From contig JAFUWY010000034.1 of assembly GCA_017477245.1 (NCBI GenBank), positions 1-64,000 on the forward strand: a DNA stretch of 64,000 nucleotides, written 5' to 3'. Of the stretch, positions 25,995 to 34,870 are shown in pieces. Positions within the stretch are counted from its first letter, which is position 1. Each line of letters starts with the position of its first letter. The notes under the pieces are model-generated. The model was not told the origin of the DNA, searched no databases, and saw nothing but the letters and a program-made list of their open reading frames with translations. The position numbers and the translations under genes are program-made. Origin of the DNA: Bacteroidales bacterium. GTDB taxonomy: Bacteria; Bacteroidota; Bacteroidia; Bacteroidales; UBA932.

Positions 25995-27299
25995 TTACAG
26001 AATCTGTCTTCCTGTCAGATCATATTCTTCCGCTGCCGTGATCCGGACCCGGACCATGTCTCCTACCTTGACATCAGGTGCCATGCCGCGGACCAGGATC
26101 TCGCCATCCACCTCCGGGCTTTCGAATTCGCTGCGGCAGACGGCGATACGCGATTCCGGGTCCGGGCCGGGGATGAACCCGTCGACCATGACGCGGACCT
26201 CCGTGCCGACGCGGCTGCGGTTGTAGTCCAGGGAAATCCCGCGCTGGAGCTCCATCAGCCGGTCCAGCCGCTCCTGCTTGACTTCCGGCGGCACGTCGTC
26301 CGCGAAATGCTCCGCGCCGTAAGTCCCCTCCTCCTCGGAATAGGTGAACGCGCCCAGGCGCTCGAAACGGGCTTCCCGGACGAAATCCAGCAGTTCCTCG
26401 AAAGCTTCCTCCGTCTCGCCCGGATGCCCGACGATCATCGTCGTCCGGAGCACGACGCCGGGCACCTCCCGGCGCAGCCGGGCGATCAGCGCCCGCGTCC
26501 AGGCACCGTCCACGTGGCGGTGCATCCGGTCCAGCACCCCGTCCGCGATATGCTGGAGCGGGATGTCGAGGTAATGGCATACCTTGGGATTGGACGCCAT
26601 CGCGGCCAGGACATCTTCCGGGAAATCAGCCGGATACGAATAATGGATCCGGAGCCACTCGATGCCGGGGACGGCGGACAGGCGGCCCAGCAGTTCCGCC
26701 AGCGCACGCCGGTGGTAGAGATCCAGGCCGTAGTAGGTCGTGTCCTGCGCGATCAGGATCAGCTCACGCACGCCGCGCGCCGCGAGCCCTTCCGCTTCGG
26801 CGACCAGGTCCTCCATCGGGACGGACCTGTGCGCGCCGCGGATAAAAGGGATCGCGCAATAGGAGCAGCGCCGGTCGCAGCCTTCGGAGATCTTGAGGTA
26901 GGCATAGCCCTTCGCCTCGGCGATGCGGCGCGTGACCAGCGGGCCGGGCGTCACGCCCAGGTAGCGGAGCACGGGCGCGAGGTCGCGCGCCCCGAACCAG
27001 GCGTCCACTTCGGGGATCTCGGCCGGGAGTTCCCGGGCATAGCGCTGCGACAGGCAGCCGAACACGACCACCTCCCCGGCCTCGCCCCGCTTCTTGGCTT
27101 CGACGGCTTCCAGGATCGCCTCCACGGATTCCTCCTTGGCATCGCCGATGAATCCGCAGGTGTTGAGCATCAGGACATCCACCGGGACGTCGCCGTCCAC
27201 AACCGTGAAAGCATCCGCCGGCAGCTGGGCCAGCAGATGCTCCGTGTCCACGGTGTTCTTCGAACAGCCGAGGGTGACGACCCTAAGCTTCCTGGGCAT
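25995..27299 (-). CDS. rimO: Ribosomal protein S12 methylthiotransferase RimO
   Basis: 434 aa. N-terminal methylthiotransferase domain with the three cluster cysteines (LGCSKN, NTCGFI, FGCLSQ), radical-SAM CxxxCxxC in CDRRCSYCAIPFIRGAHRS, and a C-terminal TRAM domain (GTEVRVMVDGF). It adds a methylthio group to Asp of ribosomal protein S12 (beta-carbon). The GAHRS after the radical-SAM cluster separates RimO from MiaB. The start overlaps the DUF5606 gene by 17 nt. Confidence 0.95.
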   Translation of the reverse strand: MPRKLRVVTLGCSKNTVDTEHLLAQLPADAFTVVDGDVPVDVLMLNTCGFIGDAKEESVEAILEAVEAKKRGEAGEVVVFGCLSQRYARELPAEIPEVDAWFGARDLAPVLRYLGVTPGPLVTRRIAEAKGYAYLKISEGCDRRCSYCAIPFIRGAHRSVPMEDLVAEAEGLAARGVRELILIAQDTTYYGLDLYHRRALAELLGRLSAVPGIEWLRIHYSYPADFPEDVLAAMASNPKVCHYLDIPLQHIADGVLDRMHRHVDGAWTRALIARLRREVPGVVLRTTMIVGHPGETEEAFEELLDFVREARFERLGAFTYSEEEGTYGAEHFADDVPPEVKQERLDRLMELQRGISLDYNRSRVGTEVRVMVDGFIPGPDPESRIAVCRSEFESPEVDGEILVRGMAPDVKVGDMVRVRITAAEEYDLTGRQIL

Positions 27300-27714
27300 C
27301 GGCCGTCTCCTCCTCCCCTTCCTTCACGAAATCGAGCGAGGCGTATTTGACGAGCTGGCTGTACCAGTCCACCACCTTGCGCATGTGCGAGACATAGAAG
27401 CGGTCGGCATCGTAGTTGGGGATGGCCTTCTGGAAGAGGGCCACCAGCTCCTGCTCCGAGGCCTTCGGGGACGGCGCCTCGGCATCGCCCAGCGCCGCCT
27501 TGAGGGCCAGGAACACTTCGTCGAGCTTCATCTCGCCTTCGCTGGTGTAGATGGCGATGTCGGCCAGGGTGGAGATGCGGCTGGTGGTCGGGAAGACCTT
27601 GCGCTGCTTGGTCTCGAGGTTCTCGGCGATGGCGCCGCTGCGCGCCTGGGCGATGTATTGGAAGAGGCCGTGCTGGCCGGAGACGGAAAGGATCCGTGCT
27701 AAATCAGTTTGCAT
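27283..27714 (-). CDS. DUF5606 protein
   Basis: 143 aa. Matches the small Bacteroidetes family DUF5606: MQTDLARILSVSGQHGLFQY, GAIAENLETKQRKVFP, SRISTLADIAIYT and VPNYDADRFYVSHMRKVVDWY-type residues. The N-terminal half looks like a small SH3-like beta domain. No function is known. It is embedded between coaE (16-nt overlap) and rimO (17-nt overlap). Confidence 0.85.
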   Translation of the reverse strand: MQTDLARILSVSGQHGLFQYIAQARSGAIAENLETKQRKVFPTTSRISTLADIAIYTSEGEMKLDEVFLALKAALGDAEAPSPKASEQELVALFQKAIPNYDADRFYVSHMRKVVDWYSQLVKYASLDFVKEGEEETADAQEA

Positions 27715-28223
27715 ATCAGTTGTCGGATTTTGAGTTGTAATTCTTCTAGGGTGGTGTCGTTGTCGACCGTATGGTCGATGCGGGCAGGGTCGAACGCCTG
27801 GAGGGCATCCCGCTGGGCCGCCTTGGGGTTGCGCTGCACGCGCACATCATAGGGCGCCGTGACCAGCACGACCTCGTCGTACAGGCCGTCGAACTGCGGC
27901 TTGTCGAGGGCGATGGCCGACTCGACGAAGAGCAGGGGCGCCGTCTGCGCGGACTTCCAGTCCCGCAGGTCCCCGACCACATAGGGGTAGACCATCTCCT
28001 CGAGGGTCCGGAGCTTGCCGGGATCGGCGAAGACCTCGCCGATCCGCGCCCAGGGCAGGGAGAGGCGTTCCTCGATGCTGCACTTCAGCCCGGGGACGAG
28101 CGAATACAGCATCTTGGTGCGGGAGTCGCAGTCGTAGACCGGGAACCCGAGCGCTGCCAGATAGCGGCAGGCCTCGGATTTTCCGCTTCCGATCGGACCG
28201 GTGACCAGGATCGTCTTCATCAT
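27699..28223 (-). CDS. coaE: Dephospho-CoA kinase
   Basis: 174 aa. P-loop TGPIGSGKSE (9-18), VESAIALDK and the LVTAPYDVRVQR lid segment identify the enzyme catalysing the last step of CoA synthesis. The tail is shorter than in E. coli CoaE. Two adjacent ATGs at 28223 and 28220 both overlap the YbbR stop (ATGATGA). Confidence 0.9.
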   Translation of the reverse strand: MMKTILVTGPIGSGKSEACRYLAALGFPVYDCDSRTKMLYSLVPGLKCSIEERLSLPWARIGEVFADPGKLRTLEEMVYPYVVGDLRDWKSAQTAPLLFVESAIALDKPQFDGLYDEVVLVTAPYDVRVQRNPKAAQRDALQAFDPARIDHTVDNDTTLEELQLKIRQLICKLI

Positions 28224-29149
28224 TCAGCCGTTTTGACCAGGCAGTCGAACACTTCGGGCGTGACCGTATAGTCGATCACCTGCGGCGGGATGCCGTCCGC
28301 GCGGGGCACGCAGCGGCCCGTGCGCGACCCGGCGAAATCCCGGTAGTCAATATAGAACTCCGCCGTGGCGGCCGGGTTCGAGGTCGTCGGGAAGGCGCAG
28401 CGAAACACGACCGTGGCCGTGGACGGCAGCACGGCGAGGTCCACCCGCGCCGGGACGTTGCGCGTGCCGATCCGCACTTCGGCGCGGATCTCGACGTAGC
28501 GCGTGACTTCCATCGAATAGATCGCCTCGTCGTGGGACAGGCGGATGCCGGACGGGGATTCGAGCCGCACCTTGCCGTGGACGCTGCTGCGCAGGTCCGT
28601 GAGCTCCAGCGGTTTGGTCAGCACGTAATCGACATGGTCCAGCCGGGAAGGCTCTCCATAGAGGAGCACCGAATCGGGCTGCATGGACATCGGCGACTGG
28701 GCCATGTACTGCGGCTCGAAGGAGAGCGAGACGACCGGACGCACCGGCACCTTCTTGTAGGTCTCCTCGGGGAAGGAGAAGGAGGGGTCCTCCGAGATGA
28801 AGGACTCGACCGAGACGCCGTCGCCGAACAGCTGGGCGGCGTAACGGTAGAGGTTGGCGTTGGGTATGGAGTACCATTCCCCCCGGTCATACCGGAAGTC
28901 AGCCGCATTGAACGCCACCTGGACGGGGCGCTTGTGCTTGCGGGCCAGGAACAGGTGCTGGAAGCCGCTCGCCCCGACCTGTGCGGTCACGGTGGCTTCC
29001 GACGTGGATACGGCGGCCCGGCCTTCGATGTTGCTCCCGGCCACCACCGGCACGCTCACGATCGCCACGTAATTCTGCGACAGGTTGAGAACGAGCCAGA
29101 AGCCGGCCGAGAACAGCAGGCAGAGGAGGAATTGGACCCAGCGCTTCAC
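28220..29149 (-). CDS. YbbR-domain membrane protein
   Basis: 309 aa. One N-terminal anchor (VQFLLCLLFSAGFWLVLNL) and a periplasmic all-beta body with YbbR-like repeats (PVRPVVSLSFEPQY, DSVLLYGEPSRLDHVDYVLT). In Firmicutes YbbR (CdaR) controls diadenylate cyclase, but here the gene keeps the Bacteroidetes order yajC-ybbR-coaE and no cyclase is present. Its role in this phylum is not settled. Confidence 0.8.
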   Translation of the reverse strand: MKRWVQFLLCLLFSAGFWLVLNLSQNYVAIVSVPVVAGSNIEGRAAVSTSEATVTAQVGASGFQHLFLARKHKRPVQVAFNAADFRYDRGEWYSIPNANLYRYAAQLFGDGVSVESFISEDPSFSFPEETYKKVPVRPVVSLSFEPQYMAQSPMSMQPDSVLLYGEPSRLDHVDYVLTKPLELTDLRSSVHGKVRLESPSGIRLSHDEAIYSMEVTRYVEIRAEVRIGTRNVPARVDLAVLPSTATVVFRCAFPTTSNPAATAEFYIDYRDFAGSRTGRCVPRADGIPPQVIDYTVTPEVFDCLVKTAE

Positions 29150-29491
29150 TTACTTCTTGTCAGTCTGGGCAGGCGCCTCGGACATGTCCTTCTGGATGGA
29201 GGACTTGTCGACGCGGAGTTTGGTCTCGCCGTCCACCTTGATCAGGACGGTGCGGTCGTCGACATCCGCGACGGTGCCGTAGATACCGCCGGCGGTAATG
29301 ACCTTGTCACCCTTCTTGAGGGCGTTGCGCATGGCCTCCAGCTCTTTCTGCTGCTTGCGCTGCGGACGGATCATGAAGAGCCACATCACGAGGAACATCA
29401 GCGCGAGCATCAGGAGGAAGCTGAGGCTGCTGCCACCGGCAGCGTTCTGTCCGGCAGCCGCACCGGCCGCCTGTAGAATCATCGTAGTCAT
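29150..29491 (-). CDS. yajC: Preprotein translocase subunit YajC
   Basis: 113 aa. One transmembrane helix (LSFLLMLALMFLVMWLFMI) followed by the invariant RPQRKQQKE, then GDKVITAGGIYGTVADVDDRTVLIKV. YajC binds SecDF. It follows nusB by 6 nt and precedes ybbR directly. Confidence 0.95.
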   Translation of the reverse strand: MTTMILQAAGAAAGQNAAGGSSLSFLLMLALMFLVMWLFMIRPQRKQQKELEAMRNALKKGDKVITAGGIYGTVADVDDRTVLIKVDGETKLRVDKSSIQKDMSEAPAQTDKK

Positions 29492-29497
29492 ATCGGT

Positions 29498-30421
29498 TTA
29501 CTTTTCGTGTTGGTTGATCAGTTTGTCGAGCAGGCCGTTGACGAAGCCGCTGCTCTCCGGCGTACTGTAATACTTGGAGATTTCCACGTATTCGTTGATG
29601 ATGATCCGCGGGGAGACCTCCGGGGACATCCGGGCCTCCGCCATCCCGCAGGCGATCAGGGCGAGGTCCGTGGTGCAGAGGCGGTCGCGCGTCCACTTCG
29701 GGGTAAGCTCGGCCACGGCGGCGCAGAAATCGTCGAAATTGACGAACGCCGTGCGCAGGAGGTTCACGACGAAGCGGCGGTCGTTCTCGAGCCGTTCGTT
29801 GCCGGGGAGCTCGCTCTGGTAGAGCGGCGGCAGCCGCCAGGTCTCCCCTTCCCCCAGGGCCCGGACCGTCCGGCAGCACCAGCCCAGGGCGTAGCCCAGG
29901 TCGTCGTTCCAGTGGATGGAGAGGTCCTCGAGGATATCGGAAAGGTCGTCGTTGTCCTCCAGCTCCCTTTCGTAGATCCGCACCCACAGGCGCGCGTCCT
30001 CCTCCAGGGAATCCTCTCCGCTCGAGAGGTAGTCCTTGAAGTACTTGCGGTCGCGGATGCGCTCGTACAGGCGCCTCAGCAGCATGTCGTACTGGTCCCA
30101 GGAGAGTTTCTTCTTGGCGACGAGCTTGGTGAAGTCGGGATCTTCGCGCAGGATCGGCGCGATGCGGTTGCCGACGAACTTGAGGTTGGGGTGACGCTCC
30201 TCCTCGGTGGGGTTGAACTTGGCCCGGGCCGCTTCGATGCGCGTCCTGGCTTCGTCGGTCAGCGGACCGGTGAGGGCAAGCAGGAACAGGTACAAGTCCC
30301 GGGTGGACTCACATGAGATATCGAGCAGAGCTTCCGCCTCCTTGAGAGTCATACCGTGGTTTTCCGCGTAGCAGTAGATGGTCTTGAAGGCCTTGATACG
30401 GAGAATTCTTCGGTTGAGCAT
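29498..30421 (-). CDS. nusB: Transcription antitermination factor NusB, long Bacteroidetes form
   Basis: 307 aa, starting MLNRRILRIKAFKTIYCYAE at 30421; the frame extends 124 codons upstream but crosses the PUR gene and promoter. The C-terminal half is the NusB fold (YERELEDNDDL, WTRDRLCTTDLALIACGMAE, IIINEYVEISKYYSTPESSGFVNGLLDKL). Bacteroidetes NusB is longer than the ~140 residues of E. coli because of an N-terminal helical extension. It first-transcribes the nusB-yajC-ybbR-coaE-DUF5606-rimO operon. Confidence 0.9.
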   Translation of the reverse strand: MLNRRILRIKAFKTIYCYAENHGMTLKEAEALLDISCESTRDLYLFLLALTGPLTDEARTRIEAARAKFNPTEEERHPNLKFVGNRIAPILREDPDFTKLVAKKKLSWDQYDMLLRRLYERIRDRKYFKDYLSSGEDSLEEDARLWVRIYERELEDNDDLSDILEDLSIHWNDDLGYALGWCCRTVRALGEGETWRLPPLYQSELPGNERLENDRRFVVNLLRTAFVNFDDFCAAVAELTPKWTRDRLCTTDLALIACGMAEARMSPEVSPRIIINEYVEISKYYSTPESSGFVNGLLDKLINQHEK

Positions 30422-30442
30422 ACTTTCAAACAAATTTGTCTG

Positions 30443-30480
30443 CAAAGATAGCAAGTAATCGATAAAAAATCCTATTTTTG
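30443..30480. promoter_or_regulatory. Divergent promoters, nusB and the PUR gene
   Basis: TATCTTTG on the minus strand (30450-30443) lies 21 nt before the nusB ATG. TATTTTTG on the plus strand (30473-30480) lies 28 nt before the PUR ATG. -33 boxes are not obvious. Confidence 0.55.
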
Positions 30481-30508
30481 TAACTAGATAAGTATTAAAA
30501 ATATCGCT

Positions 30509-30853
30509 ATGTACAGAGACGATTACGATTCGGCACGGTATGAGGGCCGGGACGCGGAGGATGTGTATTCCAAGCCTGTCCGGGCCGGCAAACGTACGTA
30601 TTTCTTCGACGTCAAGGCCACCAAGGGCCGCAAGGACTTCTACCTGACGATCACCGAAAGCAAGCGCCGCAACAACCCTGACGGCACGTTCAATTACGAC
30701 AAGCACAAGATTTTCCTGTATAAAGAGGACTTCGAGAAATTCGCCGAGGGCCTGGACGAGGTGATTGCCTATATCAAGGACAACTGCTTCCACGGCGAGA
30801 TCCCCCAGCGTACCGCCGACGGCTTCGGCGAGGTAGATTTCGACAAGCTCTGA
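30509..30853 (+). CDS. PUR-family (DUF3276) nucleic-acid-binding protein
   Basis: 114 aa. The PUR-alpha-like repeat is clear: AGKRTYFFDVKATKGRKDFYL and YDKHKIFLYKEDFEKFAEGL. Bacteroidetes PUR proteins bind single-stranded purine-rich DNA or RNA. The stop overlaps the ATG of the amidohydrolase by one base (TGATG), suggesting co-expression. Confidence 0.9.
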   Translation: MYRDDYDSARYEGRDAEDVYSKPVRAGKRTYFFDVKATKGRKDFYLTITESKRRNNPDGTFNYDKHKIFLYKEDFEKFAEGLDEVIAYIKDNCFHGEIPQRTADGFGEVDFDKL

Positions 30854-32127
30854 TGGGTGCCATCCTGCTTAAGGACGTCACGGTACAGGACAGCCGGCGG
30901 GATATCCTGATCAGCCAGGGTCGCATCCGCCGGATCGGTCCGGCCGGCGCAGGTGCCGCCTGGCAGATCGCCGGCGACATCGAGATGATGGACTGCTCCG
31001 GCAAGGTGGCGGTCCCCGGTTTCGTCAACATGCACACCCACTCGCCGATGACCCTGATGCGGGGCGTGGGCGAAGACATGGTCTTCCACCAGTGGCTGGA
31101 CAAGATCTGGAAACTCGAGGAGCACCTCGACCACGAATTCGTCTACTGGGGCACCAAGGTCGCCTGCCTGGAGATGATCCGGACCGGCACGACCACCTTC
31201 AACGACCAGTACTGGTTCTTCGACTCTTCCGTGCGCGCCGCGCGCGAAATGGGCCTGCGCATCGCCACGGGCTACGACGTCATGGACAAGGGCAGCGCCG
31301 TGGAGGCGGAGCGCCAGAAGGAGCAGTGCATCGCCAAGAGCGAGGCCTTCCTGGGCGGCAAGGACCCCGGCCACATCTACGAACTGGCCTTCCACGCCGT
31401 CTACTCCGTCAGCGAGGAGATGATCCGCTGGACGGCGGACCTGGCGGAGAAATATGACGTCCCCCTGCACATCCACCTCTGCGAGACCCGCAAGGAGGTC
31501 GAAGACTGCAAGGCCGCCCACGGCGGACTGACGCCGGTCGAGTATCTCGACAGCCTGGGCGTCCTCTCCCCCCGCCTGCTCGCCGCCCACACCCTGTGGC
31601 TGACGCCCCGTGACATCGAATTGCTCGCCGCCCGCGGCGTGCATTGCATCCACAACATCAACTCCAACACCAAGCTGGCTTCCGGCTACCGCTTCCTCTA
31701 CAACGAGATGCGGGACGCCGGCATCAACCTCTGCCTGGGCACGGACGGATGCGCCTCCTCCAACAACCTCGACATGCTCGAGGCGATGAAGATCGCCGCG
31801 CTCTTCCAGAAAGCCTGGCGCGACGACCCTTCCGCCCTGCCGCTGCCCGAGTTGCTGGACATGGCTACCGTCAACGGCGCCCGGGCGCTGCGCATCAACT
31901 CCGGCCGCATCGAGGAAGGCGCCATCGCCGACCTGATCCTGGTCGATACCGACAACACCTTCTTCCTCTCCCCCGGTCCGTTCCTCGCCAACCTGGTCTA
32001 TTCGGCCCACGCCGACTGCATCGACTCCGTCATCTGCGACGGACGCTTCCTGATGCGCCACCGGGAGATTCCCGGGGAGCAGGAGATCCTCACCGAGGCC
32101 CGAAAGGTCCTCGCCAAGATTGCATAA
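30853..32127 (+). CDS. Amidohydrolase, MTA/SAH-deaminase-like
   Basis: 424 aa. Metal ligands are in VNMHTHSP (about 57), HIHLCETRKEV (about 206) and AHTLWLTPRD, and Asp in GTDGCASSNNLDM (about 298). These fit the cytosine/chlorohydrolase branch of amidohydrolases, which includes 5'-methylthioadenosine/S-adenosylhomocysteine deaminases. Deamination followed by phosphorolysis by the next gene's product would be a purine salvage route. The precise substrate is not visible from sequence. Confidence 0.78.
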   Translation: MGAILLKDVTVQDSRRDILISQGRIRRIGPAGAGAAWQIAGDIEMMDCSGKVAVPGFVNMHTHSPMTLMRGVGEDMVFHQWLDKIWKLEEHLDHEFVYWGTKVACLEMIRTGTTTFNDQYWFFDSSVRAAREMGLRIATGYDVMDKGSAVEAERQKEQCIAKSEAFLGGKDPGHIYELAFHAVYSVSEEMIRWTADLAEKYDVPLHIHLCETRKEVEDCKAAHGGLTPVEYLDSLGVLSPRLLAAHTLWLTPRDIELLAARGVHCIHNINSNTKLASGYRFLYNEMRDAGINLCLGTDGCASSNNLDMLEAMKIAALFQKAWRDDPSALPLPELLDMATVNGARALRINSGRIEEGAIADLILVDTDNTFFLSPGPFLANLVYSAHADCIDSVICDGRFLMRHREIPGEQEILTEARKVLAKIA

Positions 32128-32146
32128 CCACTTGACACGAAACGAT

Positions 32147-32974
32147 ATGGACAGCAGAACAAGAACCCTCCAGATGGCGGCAGACTACGTCCGCCAGCAG
32201 ACCGGCGGGATCATCCCCGAAGCGGGCATCGTGCTCGGAAGCGGCCTGGGCCGCCTGGCCGACCAGATCCAGAATCCGGTCGTGATCCCCTACAAGGACA
32301 TCCCGGGATTCCCCGTCTCCACGGCCATCGGCCACAAGGGCAATTTCATCATCGGGCAGCTGGGCGGGAAGGACGTCATCGCCATGCAGGGCCGTTTCCA
32401 CTATTATGAGGGATATCCGATGGAGCTCGTGACCATCGGCGTCCGCACCATGTCGGTCCTCGGCACGAAGGTGCTGTTCGTATCCAACGCGGCCGGCGCC
32501 TGCAATCCCGGTTTCCAGATGGGTGACCTGGTGATCATCCGGGACCACATCAGCCTGTTCCCCAATCCGCTCATCGGTCCCAACATGGACGATTTCGGCC
32601 CGCGTTTCCTCGACATGACCTGCGCCTACGACCTCGGCCTGCAGGAGATCGCGGAGAAATGTGCGGAAGAGATGGGCATCCTCCTGCGCAAGGGTGTCTA
32701 CCTGGGCAGCACGGGCCCGACCTACGAGACCCCGGCCGAAGTCCGCTTCTACCGCCAGGTCGGAGCCGACCTGCTGGGCATGTCCACCATCCCGGAGGTC
32801 ATCGTGGCGCGCCACTGCGGCATGCGCGTCTTCGGCATGTCCGTGGTCACCAACTGCGCCAACACCGACAACACGCCCCACAATCTCAACGACGGCGACG
32901 ACGTCGTCGCCCAGGCGGACGCGGCGGCCCTGAAGATGACCGAACTGTTCTCCCGGATCATCTCCGCCCTGTAA
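32147..32974 (+). CDS. Purine nucleoside phosphorylase
   Basis: 275 aa from ATG 32147; a TTG at 32120 overlaps the upstream gene and is unlikely. Trimeric-type PNP landmarks: LGSGLGRLAD (phosphate loop), MQGRFHYYEGYP, VSNAAGACNP, TGPTYETPAE and MSVVTNCAN. It splits purine ribonucleosides to base and ribose-1-phosphate. It follows the amidohydrolase by 19 nt. Confidence 0.92.
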   Translation: MDSRTRTLQMAADYVRQQTGGIIPEAGIVLGSGLGRLADQIQNPVVIPYKDIPGFPVSTAIGHKGNFIIGQLGGKDVIAMQGRFHYYEGYPMELVTIGVRTMSVLGTKVLFVSNAAGACNPGFQMGDLVIIRDHISLFPNPLIGPNMDDFGPRFLDMTCAYDLGLQEIAEKCAEEMGILLRKGVYLGSTGPTYETPAEVRFYRQVGADLLGMSTIPEVIVARHCGMRVFGMSVVTNCANTDNTPHNLNDGDDVVAQADAAALKMTELFSRIISAL

Positions 32975-32995
32975 GAGGCTGCCGAAGCAGGCCTG

Positions 32996-34861
32996 CTATA
33001 AGGCTGAATCGAGGAAATCGACGAATCCCTGGATATCCAGGTTGTACGGCCGCGGCCCTGCGAGGCGGCGGCCGTCGCCGTCCAGGAGGAAGTAGTTGGG
33101 CTGGGCGTTGACGCCGAAGTCATGCAGGGCGATGTAGGAATTGACCCGGCCGATGTCCTTGAGGGTCTTGCCCTTGTCCGTGACCACCCATTTGGATTCC
33201 GGCAGCTTCGTCTTGTCGTCCACATGCAGGGCGACGATGACGAAATCCTCCCGCAGCCGGCGGAGCACCTCGGGGTCCGACCAGACGCGGGCCTCCATCT
33301 CCCGGCAATTCACGCAGCCGTAGCCCGTGAAATCCAGGAAGACCGGCTTGCCCGTCTCCCGGGCGGCGGCGAGGCCGTCCTCCAGGTTGTCGAAGGCACG
33401 CAGGCCGTGGGCCACGGTGATGTTGCCGGTGGATTCGTCCGCCGCACCGGCAGAGGGCGACGGGGCGGCGACGGAAGCCGGAGCCGCGCCCAGCACGAAA
33501 TCCTGCGTCTCCATCGGCGGCATGTAGCCGGAAAGCGCCTTGAGCGGGGCGCCCCACATGCCCGGGATCAGATATACCACGAACGCGAACACGGCGATGG
33601 CCAGGGTCAGGCGCGTGACGGACAGGTATTCCAGCGGGGAATCGTTCTTGAACCGGATCTTGCCCAGCAGGTAGAGGCCGAGCAGGAAGAAGACGGCGAT
33701 CCAGATGGCCAGGTAGACCTCGCGGTCCAGCAGGTGCCAGTGGTAGGTCTGGTCGGCGACGCTGAGGAATTTCAGGCCGAGGGCGATTTCGATGAAGCCG
33801 AGCACGACCTTGACCGAATTGAGCCAGCCGCCGCTCTTCGGCAGTTTCTTCAGCAGGGACGGGAAGAGTGCGAGGATCGTGAACGGCAGCGCGAACGCGA
33901 CGCTGAAAGCCAGCATCGTGACCATCGGGGCCCAGAATTCCCCTTCGGTGCTCTTGATCAGCACGGTGCCGACGATCGGGCCGGTGCAGCTGAAGCTGAC
34001 CAGCACCAGCGTCAAGGCCAGGAAGAAGATGCCGCCCAGGCCTTTCCGGTCACTGTTCTTGTCCGCGCTGTTGGTCCAGCTGGACGGAAGCGTGATCTCG
34101 AACGCGCCGAAGAAGCTGGCGGCGAAAGCCATGAACACCAGGAAGAACAGGATGTTGGGCAGCCAGTGGGTCGACAGCCAGTTGAAGATGTCGGCCGTGA
34201 CGCCGCTGCCGCCTACGAGCCAGGTGATGCCGATGATCAGGCTGATCGGGACCGTATAGAGCAGGACGATGAACAGGCCGTACAGGAAGGCCTTGAGGCG
34301 GCCTTGCCGGGGCGTCTCGCTGCCTTTCATGAAGAAGGAGACGGTCATCGGGACCATAGGGAACACGCACGGCGTCAGCAGCATGGCGAATCCCCAGAGG
34401 ATCGCTTCGAGGATCAGCGCCCATAAACTGCCGGTTGCAGGCTCCTCCGCGCCGGAAAGGGTAGTGCCTCCGGCGACGTCCTGTTTCTTCTGTGCAGCGG
34501 AATTGTCGGAGGAGGCAGGGGTCTGGGAAACCGTAGCCACCCTCGGCTTCGTAAGAGGGAGGGGCCCACCGATCTCATCGGTGGGAGGGGTCCCGCGCAG
34601 CGGGAAGTTTCCCAGACCCCTGCCTCCTCCGCTCCGCTGCACAGTAAAATACGCTTCGAAGTCCCAGTCGACCGGGAGGTAGCAAGCCTCGCCGAGGCAA
34701 GGCATGTAGGTAACGGTCCCGGTGACATGGTCGATCCCTTCATCCAGGTCGCCGGTCAGGACCAGCTGGTTGGTGCCGTCCGGGGTCTGTCTGACCTCGG
34801 ACTTCCAGTGAATCTGCGGGCTGGCCTGCAAGGCCAGGACCAGGAGAAGGATGCGGAACAT
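32996..34861 (-). CDS. dsbD: Thiol:disulfide interchange protein DsbD
   Basis: 621 aa, three parts: an N-terminal periplasmic domain (ACYLPVDWDFEAYF), eight or so membrane helices from about 135 with the membrane cysteines in LTPCVFPMVP and FSCTGPIVG, and a C-terminal thioredoxin with GYGCVNCREM (about 505). It carries electrons from cytoplasmic thioredoxin to the periplasm. The stretch coded by 34491-34643 (about residues 73-124) is a palindromic insertion in the linker before the first helix; it is Pro/Gly/Ser-rich and keeps the frame. The start is 9 nt after rny. Confidence 0.93.
   Translation of the reverse strand: MFRILLLVLALQASPQIHWKSEVRQTPDGTNQLVLTGDLDEGIDHVTGTVTYMPCLGEACYLPVDWDFEAYFTVQRSGGGRGLGNFPLRGTPPTDEIGGPLPLTKPRVATVSQTPASSDNSAAQKKQDVAGGTTLSGAEEPATGSLWALILEAILWGFAMLLTPCVFPMVPMTVSFFMKGSETPRQGRLKAFLYGLFIVLLYTVPISLIIGITWLVGGSGVTADIFNWLSTHWLPNILFFLVFMAFAASFFGAFEITLPSSWTNSADKNSDRKGLGGIFFLALTLVLVSFSCTGPIVGTVLIKSTEGEFWAPMVTMLAFSVAFALPFTILALFPSLLKKLPKSGGWLNSVKVVLGFIEIALGLKFLSVADQTYHWHLLDREVYLAIWIAVFFLLGLYLLGKIRFKNDSPLEYLSVTRLTLAIAVFAFVVYLIPGMWGAPLKALSGYMPPMETQDFVLGAAPASVAAPSPSAGAADESTGNITVAHGLRAFDNLEDGLAAARETGKPVFLDFTGYGCVNCREMEARVWSDPEVLRRLREDFVIVALHVDDKTKLPESKWVVTDKGKTLKDIGRVNSYIALHDFGVNAQPNYFLLDGDGRRLAGPRPYNLDIQGFVDFLDSAL
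34491..34643. repeat. Palindromic element inserted in frame in dsbD
   Basis: Outer arms 34491-34531 and 34607-34643 are inverted copies; both read TGTGCAGCGG outward-in and share GGAGGAGGCAGGGGTCTGGG, the left arm having a few extra bases. Inside lies a perfect 9-bp stem, CCCACCGAT-CTC-ATCGGTGGG (34565-34585). The whole is 153 bp (51 codons) with no stop in the dsbD frame. Confidence 0.8.
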
Positions 34862-34870
34862 AGGCGTCTG

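Noticed and set aside
28220..29149. YbbR as a c-di-AMP regulator
   Set aside because: No DisA/CdaA-type cyclase gene lies next to it; conserved context here is yajC and coaE.
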